From NCBI GenBank assembly GCA_963706535.1, contig CAVPMU010000013.1, positions 1 through 64,000 of the forward strand: 64,000 nt of DNA, written 5' to 3'. This stretch comes from RPQJ01 sp963706535. GTDB lineage: Bacteria; Pseudomonadota; Gammaproteobacteria; Steroidobacterales; Steroidobacteraceae. The notes beneath the pieces are model-generated. The model ran no database searches. It was not told the origin of the DNA and saw only the letters and a program-made list of their open reading frames with translations. Both the position numbers and the translations under genes were made by a program. Shown here piece after piece: positions 34,514 through 42,986 of this stretch (the stretch's first letter is position 1; the number at the start of each line of letters is the position of its first letter).

Positions 34514-36157
34514 ATGGCGCTGCCCGGGAAACATCGGGCCCCGCCCGAAGTCCCTCCGTCGCCGGCACCCACGCGCGAGGGGGCGAGGCTGCGGCCCGCG
34601 CTCGGCGGTGGCCGCGGGCGTGGCGACGGCGATCCCGCACGCACGGCCGCCGCGGGCAAAGAACTGTGGCTCGCCGTACACCTCCCGCATTACGTGATCG
34701 AGTCGCTGCGCTGGCCGGAACAGCCGGTCGCAGTGGAGGGAGCGCGCGCAGCCGGCGCACCGCGCGTCGTCGTGGATCGCGAGCGGGGCGGGAAGGTGGC
34801 CTGTGCCTGCGACGCCGCTGCCTCCGCAGCCGGCATCACGCCGGGCATGGCCCTCAATTCCGCGCTCGTGCTGTCACCGGATCTGTGCGTGCAGGCCCGC
34901 GACGAGTGCAGGGAGCAGGCGTTGCTCGAGGCCGTCGCGGGCATCGCGGGATCGTTCACGCCGCGCGTCACCCTCGAGCCGCCCGATGGCGTGCTGCTCG
35001 AGGTGCGCGGCAGCCTGGGGCTCTTCGGCGGCGTGCGGCGCCTGCACGCGCTGGCGCGCGAGCGCCTGCAGTCGCTCGGCATAGAGCCACGGCTCGCGAT
35101 CACGCCGACGCCGCTGGCCTCGCTCTGGTTCGCGCGCGTGGGCGAGGAGGTCGCCCTGGGCCGTCGCGATGCACTCGCGAACCGTCTCGCGCCGCTGCCG
35201 CTCGCCTGCACGCGCTGGCCGGAACGCAGCCTGCAGTTGCTCGCGACGATGGGGGTGCGCACCGTCGGCGATTGCCTGAAGCTGCCGCGCGAGGGACTGG
35301 CGCGACGATTCGAGCCGGACATGCTACTCACCCTCGACCGCGCGACCGGTCGCACGCCCGACCCGCGCGCAGCCTTCGTCGCCCGCGAGCGCTTCGTGGC
35401 ACGTCGCGACCTGGAGCCCGAGATCTCGGACGTCGAGTGGTTGCGCCACGCGGTCGAGTCACTGCTCGCCGAACTGTGCTCGTTCCTGCGGCAGCGCGTG
35501 CGTGGCGTGGAGGTGCTCGACCTGCGCTTCGCCCATCGCACGGCGCCGGAGACGCGGGTGCGACTGCGCTTCGTGGAGCCCGTGACCGAGATCGGGCGGA
35601 TTGCGGAGCTGCTGCGCGAGAGGCTCGCGCGCGTGGAACTGCCCGAGCCCGTGCGCAGCGTGCGCCTGCGCAGCGGGCGGCTGGTCGAGGTGCGTGGGGT
35701 GGTCGCCGATCTCTTCGCGCTGTGGCGCGGCGGTGCGGCGGGTACGCCGCAGCTGATCGAGCGGCTGCGCGCGCGCCTCGGTGCCGAGGCCGTGCAGGGC
35801 CTGCGCCTCGTCCCCGAGCATCGCCCCGAATCCGCCTGGGAGAATGGGGGCATTCACCGATTTTCCCGTTCATCCCCGCGCGCAACGGGGACGGACGGGA
35901 AAATCGGTGAATGTCCCCAATGTCGTCCGTTGTGGCTGCTCGTCGAGCCCAGGGGACTCGGCGGCGGGGAGTATCCCCGCTATGAGGGCCCGCTCGAACT
36001 CGAGACGGGGCCGGAGCGCATCGAGTCGGGCTGGTGGGACGGTCGCGACGTCAGGCGCGACTACTACGTGGCGCGCACGCAGGCCGGGGCTCGCCTCTGG
36101 GTGTACCGCGAGCGCGGCGCCGCGGGTCGCTGGTTCCTGCACGGCATGTTCGGCTGA
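34514..36157 (+). CDS. imuB: ImuB, inactive Y-family polymerase-like mutasome protein, with in-frame hairpin insert
   Basis: Adapter that binds the beta clamp and recruits DnaE2 for error-prone bypass. 547 residues from ATG 34514, after a low-complexity N-terminal tail. The polymerase-like region begins ELWLAVHLPHYVIESLRW, which lacks the catalytic acidic residue of active Y-family enzymes, as in other ImuB. Between PESAWE and RPLWLLVEPRGL the frame reads about 27 residues (NGGIHRFSRSSPRATG... GECPQC) encoded by a hairpin repeat at 35846-35918. These residues have no counterpart in ImuB and lie in the C-terminal linker, so the protein may still work. Confidence 0.88.
   Translation: MALPGKHRAPPEVPPSPAPTREGARLRPALGGGRGRGDGDPARTAAAGKELWLAVHLPHYVIESLRWPEQPVAVEGARAAGAPRVVVDRERGGKVACACDAAASAAGITPGMALNSALVLSPDLCVQARDECREQALLEAVAGIAGSFTPRVTLEPPDGVLLEVRGSLGLFGGVRRLHALARERLQSLGIEPRLAITPTPLASLWFARVGEEVALGRRDALANRLAPLPLACTRWPERSLQLLATMGVRTVGDCLKLPREGLARRFEPDMLLTLDRATGRTPDPRAAFVARERFVARRDLEPEISDVEWLRHAVESLLAELCSFLRQRVRGVEVLDLRFAHRTAPETRVRLRFVEPVTEIGRIAELLRERLARVELPEPVRSVRLRSGRLVEVRGVVADLFALWRGGAAGTPQLIERLRARLGAEAVQGLRLVPEHRPESAWENGGIHRFSRSSPRATGTDGKIGECPQCRPLWLLVEPRGLGGGEYPRYEGPLELETGPERIESGWWDGRDVRRDYYVARTQAGARLWVYRERGAAGRWFLHGMFG
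35846..35918. repeat. REP-like inverted repeat inserted in frame in imuB
   Basis: A 24-base arm starting GGGGGCATTCACCGATTTTC (35846-35869) is repeated inverted with one mismatch at 35895-35918. The inner part CCCCG...CGGGG pairs as well, so nearly all 73 bases form one hairpin. It resembles REP/RAYT-type palindromes in gammaproteobacteria from memory. It does not break the imuB frame. Confidence 0.85.
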
Positions 36158-36165
36158 GCCGCCCG

Positions 36166-39100
36166 ATGAGTTACGCCGAGCTCCACTGCCTCAGCAACTT
36201 CAGTTTCCTGCGTGGCGCCTCGCACCCGGAAGAGCTGGTCCGTCGCGCCGCCGACCTCGGCTATGCCGCGCTCGCGATCACCGACGAGTGCTCCGTGGCG
36301 GGCGCGGTGCGCGCCCACGTCGCCGCGCGCGAGCACGGCTTCAAGCTCATCATCGGCAGCGAGTTGCGGCTCGCCGACGGCCTGCGCTGCGTGCTGCTCG
36401 CCACCAACCGCCAGGGCTACGCGCAGCTCTGCCGGTTCGTCACCCGGGCGCGGCGGGCCGCCCCGAAGGGGCAGTACCGGCTCGAGCGGAGCGACCTGGA
36501 GAAAGCGGATAGTGAACAGCGGATAGCGGATAGTGAAAGAGTCGATCCGCCGACTGCGTCGGCCTCTTCACTATCCGCTATCCGCTATCCGCTATCCGCT
36601 TCCGCCCTCCTGACCCTCTGGCTCCCCGCCGCCCGCCCCGACCCCGCCGAGGCCGCATGGCTCGCCCGGGTCTTCCCCGGCCGGCTGTGGATCGCAGTGG
36701 AGTTGCTCACCACCGGCCAGGACCACCGCCGGCTCGCGAGCCTGCAGGAACTCGGGCGCACGCTCGGACTGCCGCTCTTCGCCGCGGGCGACGTGCACAT
36801 GCACGCACGGGGCCGCCGCGCGCTGCAGGACGTGCTCACGGCGACACGCATCGGCACCACCGTGGATCGCGCGGGCTACGCGCTGCACCCGAACGGCGAG
36901 CGCCACCTGCGGCCGCTCGCCCGCCTGCAGGAGCTGTATCCGCGCGAACTGCTGGCAGCGACGCTCGAGATCGCCGCGCGCTGCACGTTCTCGCTCGAAG
37001 AACTGCGCTACGAATATCCCCGCGAGATCGTGCCCGAGGGCGAGACGCCCGCGAGCTGGCTCGGCAAGCTCACGGAGGAGGGCAAGCGACGGCGCTGGCC
37101 CGGGGGCACGTCGCCGCAGGTCGAGCAGGCCATTGCGCACGAGCTCGCGCTCATCGCGGAACTGCGCTACGAGCCGTACTTCCTCACCGTCAACGACATC
37201 GTCACCTACGCCCGCGCGCGCGGCATCCTCTGCCAGGGCCGCGGCTCGGCGGCGAACTCGGCCGTGTGCTACTGCCTCGGCATCACCGAGGTCGACCCCG
37301 CGCGCATGTCGCTACTGTTCGAGCGTTTCATTTCACGCGAGCGCAACGAGCCACCCGACATCGACGTGGACTTCGAGCACGAGCGGCGCGAGGAGGCGAT
37401 CCAGTACGTCTACGGGAAGTACGGTCGCCACCGCGCCGCGCTCACCGCGACGGTGATCTGCTACCGGCCGAGGAGCGCGCTCCGGGACGTGGCGAAGGCG
37501 CTCGGCCTCGACCCGCTGCAGGTGAATGCGCTCGCCCGCTCGATGCAGTGGTGGGACGGGTCGAGCATCGACGAGGGTCGCGTGCGCGAAGCCGGGCTAG
37601 ACCCCGCGAGCCCGGTGCTCGCGCGGGTCATTGCGCTCGCGCGCACGCTGCTCGGCTTCCCGCGCCACCTCTCGCAGCACGTGGGAGGTTTCGTCATCGC
37701 GCGCGACCTGCTCGAGGAACTCGTGCCCGTCGAGAACGCGGCCATGGCGGATCGCACGGTGATCCAGTGGGACAAGGACGACCTCGACGCGCTCGGCCTC
37801 CTCAAGGTCGACCTGCTCGGCCTCGGCATGCTCTCCGCGATCCGTCGCAGCTTCGACCTCATCGAGGGTTTCCGGGGGCGGCGCTGGACGCTCGCGAGCG
37901 TGCCGGCGGAGGACCCCGCCGTCTACGAGATGATCGGCCACGGCGACACGATGGGCGTGTTCCAGATCGAGTCGCGCGCGCAGATGGCGATGCTGCCGCG
38001 CCTCAAGCCCGCGACCTACTACGACCTCGTGATCGAGGTGGCGATCATCCGGCCGGGGCCGATCCAGGGCGACATGGTGCATCCCTACCTGCGGCGGCGC
38101 GGCGGCCTCGAGCCCGTGAGCTACCCGAGCCCCGAGGTCGAGGGCGTGCTCAAGCGCACGCTCGGCGTGCCGATCTTCCAGGAACAGGTGATGCAGCTTG
38201 CGGTGGTCGCGGCGGGCTTCACGCCGGGCGAGGCCGACCAGCTGCGCCGCGCCATGGCCGCCTGGAAGCGCAAGGGCGGCCTCGGCCACTTCGAGGAACG
38301 CCTCATCCGCGGCATGCGCGAGCGCGGCTATGCGGAGGAATTCGCGAAGCAGATCTTCCGGCAGATCCTCGGCTTCGGCGAGTACGGTTTCCCCGAGTCG
38401 CACGCCGCGAGCTTTGCGCTGCTGGTCTACGTTTCCTCGTGGCTCAAGCGGCACGAGCCCGCGGCCTTCGCCGCCGCGCTGATCAACAGCCAGCCGATGG
38501 GGTTCTACGCACCGTCGCAGCTCGCGCAGGACGCGCGCCGGCACGGCGTCGAGGTGCGCGCGGCCGACGTGCGCGAGAGCGACTGGGACTGCACCCTCGA
38601 GCGGCGAAGCGACGGCGGGCCCGCGCTGCGCCTCGGCCTCAGGATCGTGAAGGGACTGTCGCGGGCGGCGGCGCTGCGGCTGGTCGCGGCACGGGACGAA
38701 AACGCATTCGACAGCGTGCAGGACCTCGCCGAGCGCGCCATGCTCGAGCGCCGCGAACTCGGTTGCCTCGCGGCCGCGGGGGCGCTCGCCGGCATCGCGG
38801 GACATCGCCACCGCGCGGCCTGGAACGTGGCGGGAGTCGAGTCGCCGCTGCCGCTCATGCCCCAACCGCGCGTTCCCGAGGGCATCCCGCTGCTGCGCGC
38901 GCCGCGCGAAGGCGAGGACATCGTGGCCGACTACGCCCACACCGGCCTCACGCTGCGCCGCCACCCGATCGCGCTGCTGCGCCCGCGTCTCGAGGCGCGC
39001 GGCATCCTCGCCGCGGCGCGCCTGCGCGAACTGCCGGACGGATCGCTCGTGCGCACGGCGGGCCTCGTGATCACGCGCCAGCGGCCGGGCAGCGCCATGG

Positions 39101-39324
39101 GCGTCACCTTCGTGACGCTCGAGGACGAGACCGGCTACGTGAACCTGATCGTCTGGCGCGACGTGGCGGAGCGGCAGCGGCAGGCGCTCATCGCCTCACG
39201 GCTGATGGGCGTGGCGGGCAAGCTGCAGCTCGAGGGCGAGGTGCTGCACGTGATCGCGCACCGGCTGGTGGACCTGTCGCGCTGGCTGGGACGGGTCGCG
39301 ACGCGCCCGCGGGACTTCCACTAG
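36166..39324 (+). CDS. dnaE2: Error-prone DNA polymerase DnaE2 (ImuC) with in-frame repeat insert
   Basis: SOS-induced C-family polymerase for lesion bypass, partner of ImuA/ImuB. 1052 residues from ATG 36166. PHP domain at the N-terminus (YAELHCLSNFSFLRGASHPEEL), catalytic aspartates in PPDIDVDFEHER (about 397 and 399) and KVDLLGLGML (about 545), a helix-hairpin-helix region and a C-terminal OB fold (AMGVTFVTLEDETGYVNLIVW). Residues 113-146 (KADSEQRIADSERVDPP... RYPLSAS) are encoded by a heptamer hairpin element, inserted inside the PHP domain just before ALLTLWLP. The frame is kept. The stop overlaps the convergent small gene. Confidence 0.93.
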   Translation: MSYAELHCLSNFSFLRGASHPEELVRRAADLGYAALAITDECSVAGAVRAHVAAREHGFKLIIGSELRLADGLRCVLLATNRQGYAQLCRFVTRARRAAPKGQYRLERSDLEKADSEQRIADSERVDPPTASASSLSAIRYPLSASALLTLWLPAARPDPAEAAWLARVFPGRLWIAVELLTTGQDHRRLASLQELGRTLGLPLFAAGDVHMHARGRRALQDVLTATRIGTTVDRAGYALHPNGERHLRPLARLQELYPRELLAATLEIAARCTFSLEELRYEYPREIVPEGETPASWLGKLTEEGKRRRWPGGTSPQVEQAIAHELALIAELRYEPYFLTVNDIVTYARARGILCQGRGSAANSAVCYCLGITEVDPARMSLLFERFISRERNEPPDIDVDFEHERREEAIQYVYGKYGRHRAALTATVICYRPRSALRDVAKALGLDPLQVNALARSMQWWDGSSIDEGRVREAGLDPASPVLARVIALARTLLGFPRHLSQHVGGFVIARDLLEELVPVENAAMADRTVIQWDKDDLDALGLLKVDLLGLGMLSAIRRSFDLIEGFRGRRWTLASVPAEDPAVYEMIGHGDTMGVFQIESRAQMAMLPRLKPATYYDLVIEVAIIRPGPIQGDMVHPYLRRRGGLEPVSYPSPEVEGVLKRTLGVPIFQEQVMQLAVVAAGFTPGEADQLRRAMAAWKRKGGLGHFEERLIRGMRERGYAEEFAKQIFRQILGFGEYGFPESHAASFALLVYVSSWLKRHEPAAFAAALINSQPMGFYAPSQLAQDARRHGVEVRAADVRESDWDCTLERRSDGGPALRLGLRIVKGLSRAAALRLVAARDENAFDSVQDLAERAMLERRELGCLAAAGALAGIAGHRHRAAWNVAGVESPLPLMPQPRVPEGIPLLRAPREGEDIVADYAHTGLTLRRHPIALLRPRLEARGILAAARLRELPDGSLVRTAGLVITRQRPGSAMGVTFVTLEDETGYVNLIVWRDVAERQRQALIASRLMGVAGKLQLEGEVLHVIAHRLVDLSRWLGRVATRPRDFH
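36504..36601. repeat. Heptamer-armed hairpin element inside dnaE2
   Basis: Left arm 36504-36537 (AGCGGATAGTGAACAGCGGA...) and right arm 36567-36601 (TTCACTATCCGCTATCCGCT...) are inverted GCGGATA arrays. Between them an inner stem GCCGAC-TGC-GTCGGC (36549-36563) and the CTCTTCACTA motif. Same design as the elements at 33.75 and 42.8 kb, here translated as part of DnaE2. Confidence 0.88.
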
Positions 39325-39591
39325 CGAGGCTGCCGCCCATGCCCCTTGGGGCTGGGCTTGCGGCCGTCGCCGATGTCGTAGTCGTCGAAGTCGCTCAGCA
39401 GCTCCGAGGTTCGTTTCTGTTCCATCAGCCGCTCGAGCTTGCGCCATGCCGGCTCTGCACCGCGCGGTGCCCCGCGCTTGCGCTTGTCCAGGTCCTGCAT
39501 GAGCCGGTCGACGTTCGAGCGACTCCTCGTCGCTGGCGACGTCTTCGCCGTCTTCCTCTTCGAAATCGTCGGACTCGGGCTTCTCTGCCAT
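39321..39591 (-). CDS. Small charged protein of unknown function, frameshifted
   Basis: ATG 39591 opens a strongly acidic N-terminus (MAEKPESDDFEEEDGEDVAS). The frame changes at 39510-39519; after deleting one T it reads SLDVDRLMQDLDKRKRGAPR and continues through PAWRKLERLMEQKRTSELLS, DFDDYDIGDGRKPSPKG to a stop at 39321, an 89-residue protein. The length is 3n+1, as in the other three genes with this site. A sigma-70 promoter lies upstream. The acidic head plus basic central helix recalls small gammaproteobacterial PA3496-like proteins, but I cannot name the family with certainty. Confidence 0.65.
39510..39519 (+). other. Frameshift site GACGTTCGAG in the small charged-protein gene
   Basis: The 10-mer is antisense to the gene. 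With one T removed the coding strand reads CTCGACGTCGAC (L-D-V-D) and the two halves join. Confidence 0.75.
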
Positions 39592-39631
39592 TGCCAGACC
39601 CGCAGGCATCCCCGGTTGCGGTTCGCGGCTT

Positions 39632-39660
39632 CTTATACTTCGGCCACCCGTCACGGGCAA
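39632..39660 (-). promoter_or_regulatory. Promoter of the small charged-protein gene
   Basis: On the minus strand TTGCCC (39660-39655), 17-base spacer, TATAAG (39637-39632). The predicted start is about 35 bases before ATG 39591. Confidence 0.6.
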
Positions 39661-39682
39661 GACCGCCCGCCGGCGGGCCCGC

Positions 39683-40471
39683 TCAATGCAACAGGCTTGC
39701 CATCCGCCGACGGTAGCCCGCCACCAGTTCGTCGGCTGGTCCGAGCAGGTCGAAGGCCGCGAGCAGGCTGCGACGAGCCACCTCGTCCGCGTAGCGGCGG
39801 TCGCGGCGCATCAGCTCCAGCCATTCGGCGAACGCGGTCGCGTAGTCGCCCGCCAGCGCGTGATGGGCCGCGAGCGCATGCCGCGCCGCGTGGTCCGCCG
39901 GGTCACGGTCCAGCGCCGCGCGCAATGCGGTGAAATCCGGATGCGCGACCACTGCCTCCGTGAACGCCAGCCGGGCGCGCAGCGATGCAAGCCGCTTGTC
40001 CTGCGGGTCCTGCGCGGCCAGCTGCTCGATGGTCGCCGCGGCACCCGTCGCATCACGCGCGGCGAGCTGGCTTTCGGCCACCTCGGCGAGGCTCGGCGGC
40101 CGGTCGGGCTCCCCGGCCGGTGCCGGCGCCGCTGCCAGGTACTTGTCGAGGATCGCGCGAATCGCGTGCTCGGGCTGCACGCCGACGAACTGCTCCACCG
40201 GCTGGCCGCCGTGGAACAGCATCACCGTGGGGATGCTGCGGATGCCGAAATGCGCCGCGACCTGCTGCTGCTCGTCGGTGTTGACCTTCGCCAGCACGAA
40301 GCGCCCGCCGTAGTCGTCGGCGATGCGGTCGAGCATCGGCATGAGCGTCTGGCACGGACCACACCACGGCGCCCAGAAATCCACCAGGACGGGCTGCCGC
40401 GACGATGCCTCGACGACGGCGGGCACGAAGTTCTCGAGGGTGGCGACGATCTTGTAGGGGCTTTCGCTCAT
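39683..40471 (-). CDS. cnoX: Thioredoxin-TPR chaperedoxin CnoX (YbbN)
   Basis: A 262-residue protein with a thioredoxin domain (FWAPWCGPC, Cys37 and Cys40; later GIRSIPTVMLFHGGQPVEQFVG) and a C-terminal tetratricopeptide part (from about residue 150, AALDRDPADHAARHALAAHH and onward). CnoX protects substrates from overoxidation and hands them to GroEL. E. coli CnoX lacks the CxxC motif, while this one keeps the full CGPC, so it may also have disulfide reductase activity. ATG 40471 gives MSESPYKIVATLENF. Confidence 0.88.
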   Translation of the reverse strand: MSESPYKIVATLENFVPAVVEASSRQPVLVDFWAPWCGPCQTLMPMLDRIADDYGGRFVLAKVNTDEQQQVAAHFGIRSIPTVMLFHGGQPVEQFVGVQPEHAIRAILDKYLAAAPAPAGEPDRPPSLAEVAESQLAARDATGAAATIEQLAAQDPQDKRLASLRARLAFTEAVVAHPDFTALRAALDRDPADHAARHALAAHHALAGDYATAFAEWLELMRRDRRYADEVARRSLLAAFDLLGPADELVAGYRRRMASLLH

Positions 40472-40567
40472 GACGGTGTCCTGGACTGGAACGAGAATTG
40501 TCGGCATCGGCGCGCGGGCAGGCAAGGGTGCCATGGCACGCATCGAGCACCAACGAGGAGATCCACG

Positions 40568-41276
40568 ATGAGGAAAGCTGCGTTCCTGTCCGTCGCGGTC
40601 GTGGCCCTGCCGGCCGTACCGGCCATGGCACAGGCGGACTGGACCGCCAAGGGCGAACTCGGCGCGTCATTCGCGAGCGGCAACAGCGAGAACGAGGCGG
40701 CCCACGCGGTCCTCGCGGTCAAGCGCGCATACGACAAGTGGACCCACGGTGTTGGATTCGCCGGCAACTATGGCACCGACGGCGATGTGACCACGGCGCA
40801 GCGCTGGGAACTGCGCGGTCAGTCGGACTACAAGCTCACCGAACGCGCCTACTGGTTCGGTGCGGCGCGTTACGAGGACGACCGCTTCACTGCCTATGAC
40901 TACCAGGCCTCGCTCGCCACGGGTCTCGGCTGCAGGATCATCGACAACGAGCGCACCAGGTTCTGGGTGCAGGGTGGCCCCGGCCATCGCTATGCCGAGC
41001 TGCGGGACACCGGCGAGTCCGAGGACGGGGTGATCCTCTGCGGCGATGCGGGGTTCGAGCACCAGATCACCGACACGACCAAGGTCGTCGACCGGTTCCT
41101 GGTCGAGACCGGTTCCGACAACACGTTCCTGCAGAACGACCTCGGCCTCGAGGTCACGATCAGCGGGGCGATGCCGGGTCGGCGACCAGGTCCGGCACAA
41201 CACCGACGTGCTGCCGGGCATCGAGAAGACCGACACGCTGGCTACGGTCGGCCTGATCTACGAGACGAAGGCCTGA
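40568..41276 (+). CDS. DUF481 outer-membrane-associated protein, frameshifted near the end
   Basis: A secreted YdiY-like protein with a signal peptide (MRKAAFLSVAVVALPAVPAMA) and alternating beta-strands (WTAKGELGASFASGNSENEA, RAYWFGAARYEDDRFTAYDY) of the DUF481 family, predicted outer-membrane or periplasmic barrel-like proteins. The frame breaks near 41178-41185 (ATGCCGGGTCGGCGA): the family C-terminus VGDQVRHNTDVLPGIEKTDT is in another frame ending at 41276. Removing one base gives 235 residues. This site does not contain the GACGTTCGAG 10-mer. Start ATG 40568. Confidence 0.8.
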
Positions 41277-41359
41277 GCGGCCCGACGGTCCGCGGGTTCC
41301 CACCGGGGACCGCGGGCCGTGTCATTTGTGGCTAGAATCCACCCAACGCCGCGGCGAAG

Positions 41360-41425
41360 ACACCGGTCGCGCCTCTTCTCCACTGACCGCCAACCGCCGA
41401 TCATTAGTCACTCTCCTCGTTCACG
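41360..41425. repeat. Possible degenerate half of the heptamer element
   Basis: GCGCCTCTTCTCCACTGACC followed by GCCAACCGCCGATCATTAGTC resembles the CTTCTTCACTA motif plus decayed right-arm heptamers of the elements at 33.7 and 36.5 kb. No left arm is visible. It lies 16 bases upstream of sdaA. Confidence 0.35.
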
Positions 41426-41440
41426 CCCACCACCGCCACC

Positions 41441-42811
41441 ATGTCCCTGAGCGTCCTCGACATCTTCAAGATCGGCCTCGGTCCCTCGAGCTCGCACACG
41501 ATGGGCCCGATGAATGCCGCGTCCACCTTCGTCGAGGACCTCGCGGCACGGGGCCTGGTCGAGCGCACGGCGAAGGTGGCGGCGCAGGTCTACGGGTCGC
41601 TCGCGCTCACGGGCAAGGGTCACTGCACGGACCGCGCGATCCTGCTCGGTCTCGAGGGCGCGCGGCCGGACACGGTGGATCCCGCGCGCATCGACCCTGC
41701 GCTCGAGCGGATCCGCGGCTGTGGCAGGCTGCTGCTCGGGGGGCGGCACGAGATCGAGTTCGACGAGCCGATGGACCTGCTGTTCCACCGTGACCAGACC
41801 CTGCCGCTGCATCCGAACGGGCTGCGACTGACGGCGCTGGATGCGTCGGGCGCGGCGCTGTACCGCGAGGAATTCTATTCGACGGGTGGCGGATTCATCG
41901 TCCGCGCGGCGGAATTCGGCAAGCCGCGGGAGGAGGGCCAGGCGGTCGCGGCACCGCATCCGTTCGCCTCCGCGCGCGAGCTGCTCGACGGATGTCGCGA
42001 GCACGGGCTCGAACTGCACGAGCTGGTGCTCCGCAACGAGCGCGCCTTCCGTCCCGATGCCGACACGCGTGCCGCGCTGCTCAGGATCTGGTCGGTGATG
42101 AACGATTGCATCGAGCGTGGGTTCCAGGGCACGGGACTGCTGCCCGGCGTGCTCAAGGTGCGCCGGCGGGCCGCGCGGCTGCATCGCGTGCTGGTGGAGT
42201 CCTCGGCACCGCGTCCGCTCGACGCCATGGACTGGGTGAATGCCTACGCCCTGGCCGTGAACGAGGAGAATGCCGCGGGCGGCCGCGTCGTCACCGCGCC
42301 CACCAACGGTGCGGCGGGCATCGTGCCGGCGGTGATCGCGTACTACCGACGCTTCGAGCCGGGTGCGGGCGACGAGGGCGTGGTGCGCTTCCTGCTGGTC
42401 GCCGGCGCCATCGGCATGCTCTACAAGCGCAATGCGTCGATCTCGGGTGCCGAGATGGGCTGCCAGGGCGAAGTGGGCGTGGCCTGCTCGATGGCGGCGG
42501 CGGGACTCGTCTCCGCGCTGAACGGTACCAACGAGCAGGTCGAGAATGCCGCGGAGATCGGCATGGAACACAACCTCGGCCTCACCTGCGACCCGATCGC
42601 GGGCCTGGTGCAGATTCCCTGCATCGAGCGCAACGCGATGGGCGCCGTGAAGGCCATCAATGCCGCGCGCCTCTCCATGCGGGGCGACGGCACGCACAAG
42701 GTGTCGCTCGACCAGGTGATCACGACCATGCGGCAGACCGGCCGCGACATGTCGGTGATCTACAAGGAGACGAGCCAGGGCGGGCTGGCGGTGAACGTGC
42801 CGGAATGCTGA
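41441..42811 (+). CDS. sdaA: L-serine ammonia-lyase, single-chain iron-sulfur type
   Basis: Deaminates L-serine to pyruvate and ammonia with an oxygen-sensitive [4Fe-4S] cluster. 456 residues: beta domain at the N-terminus (VLDIFKIGLGPSSSHTMGPM, GSLALTGKGHCTDRAILLGL), alpha domain with APTNGAAGIVPAVIAYY and the cluster cysteines in GAEMGCQGEVGVACSMA, LTCDPIAGLVQIPCIERN. ATG 41441. The upstream TAGAAT (41334-41339) is a possible -10. The next gene is separated by a long hairpin repeat. Confidence 0.95.
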   Translation: MSLSVLDIFKIGLGPSSSHTMGPMNAASTFVEDLAARGLVERTAKVAAQVYGSLALTGKGHCTDRAILLGLEGARPDTVDPARIDPALERIRGCGRLLLGGRHEIEFDEPMDLLFHRDQTLPLHPNGLRLTALDASGAALYREEFYSTGGGFIVRAAEFGKPREEGQAVAAPHPFASARELLDGCREHGLELHELVLRNERAFRPDADTRAALLRIWSVMNDCIERGFQGTGLLPGVLKVRRRAARLHRVLVESSAPRPLDAMDWVNAYALAVNEENAAGGRVVTAPTNGAAGIVPAVIAYYRRFEPGAGDEGVVRFLLVAGAIGMLYKRNASISGAEMGCQGEVGVACSMAAAGLVSALNGTNEQVENAAEIGMEHNLGLTCDPIAGLVQIPCIERNAMGAVKAINAARLSMRGDGTHKVSLDQVITTMRQTGRDMSVIYKETSQGGLAVNVPEC

Positions 42812-42816
42812 AGAGA

Positions 42817-42960
42817 GGGGATAGGGGATAGGGGATAGGGGATAGGGGACAGGGGACAGGGGATAGGGGATGGTGGGGAATCGGAAGCGCCGCCACCGGC
42901 GGCTTCTTACTATCCCCTATCCCCTATCCCCTATCCCCTATCATCCCCTATCCCCTATCC
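42817..42960. repeat. Heptamer-armed hairpin element after sdaA
   Basis: Left arm of GGGGATA/GGGGACA units (42817-42872), inner stem GAAGCGCCGCC-ACC-GGCGGCTTC (42884-42906), and right arm of TATCCCC units (42911-42960). The arms can pair over about 50 bases. It fills the sdaA-SDR gap and may end or attenuate transcription. The unit GGGGATA is the complement of the one in the array next to mfd. Confidence 0.9.
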
Positions 42961-42986
42961 GCTCTCTTCCCCTACGGAGAGCCAGG

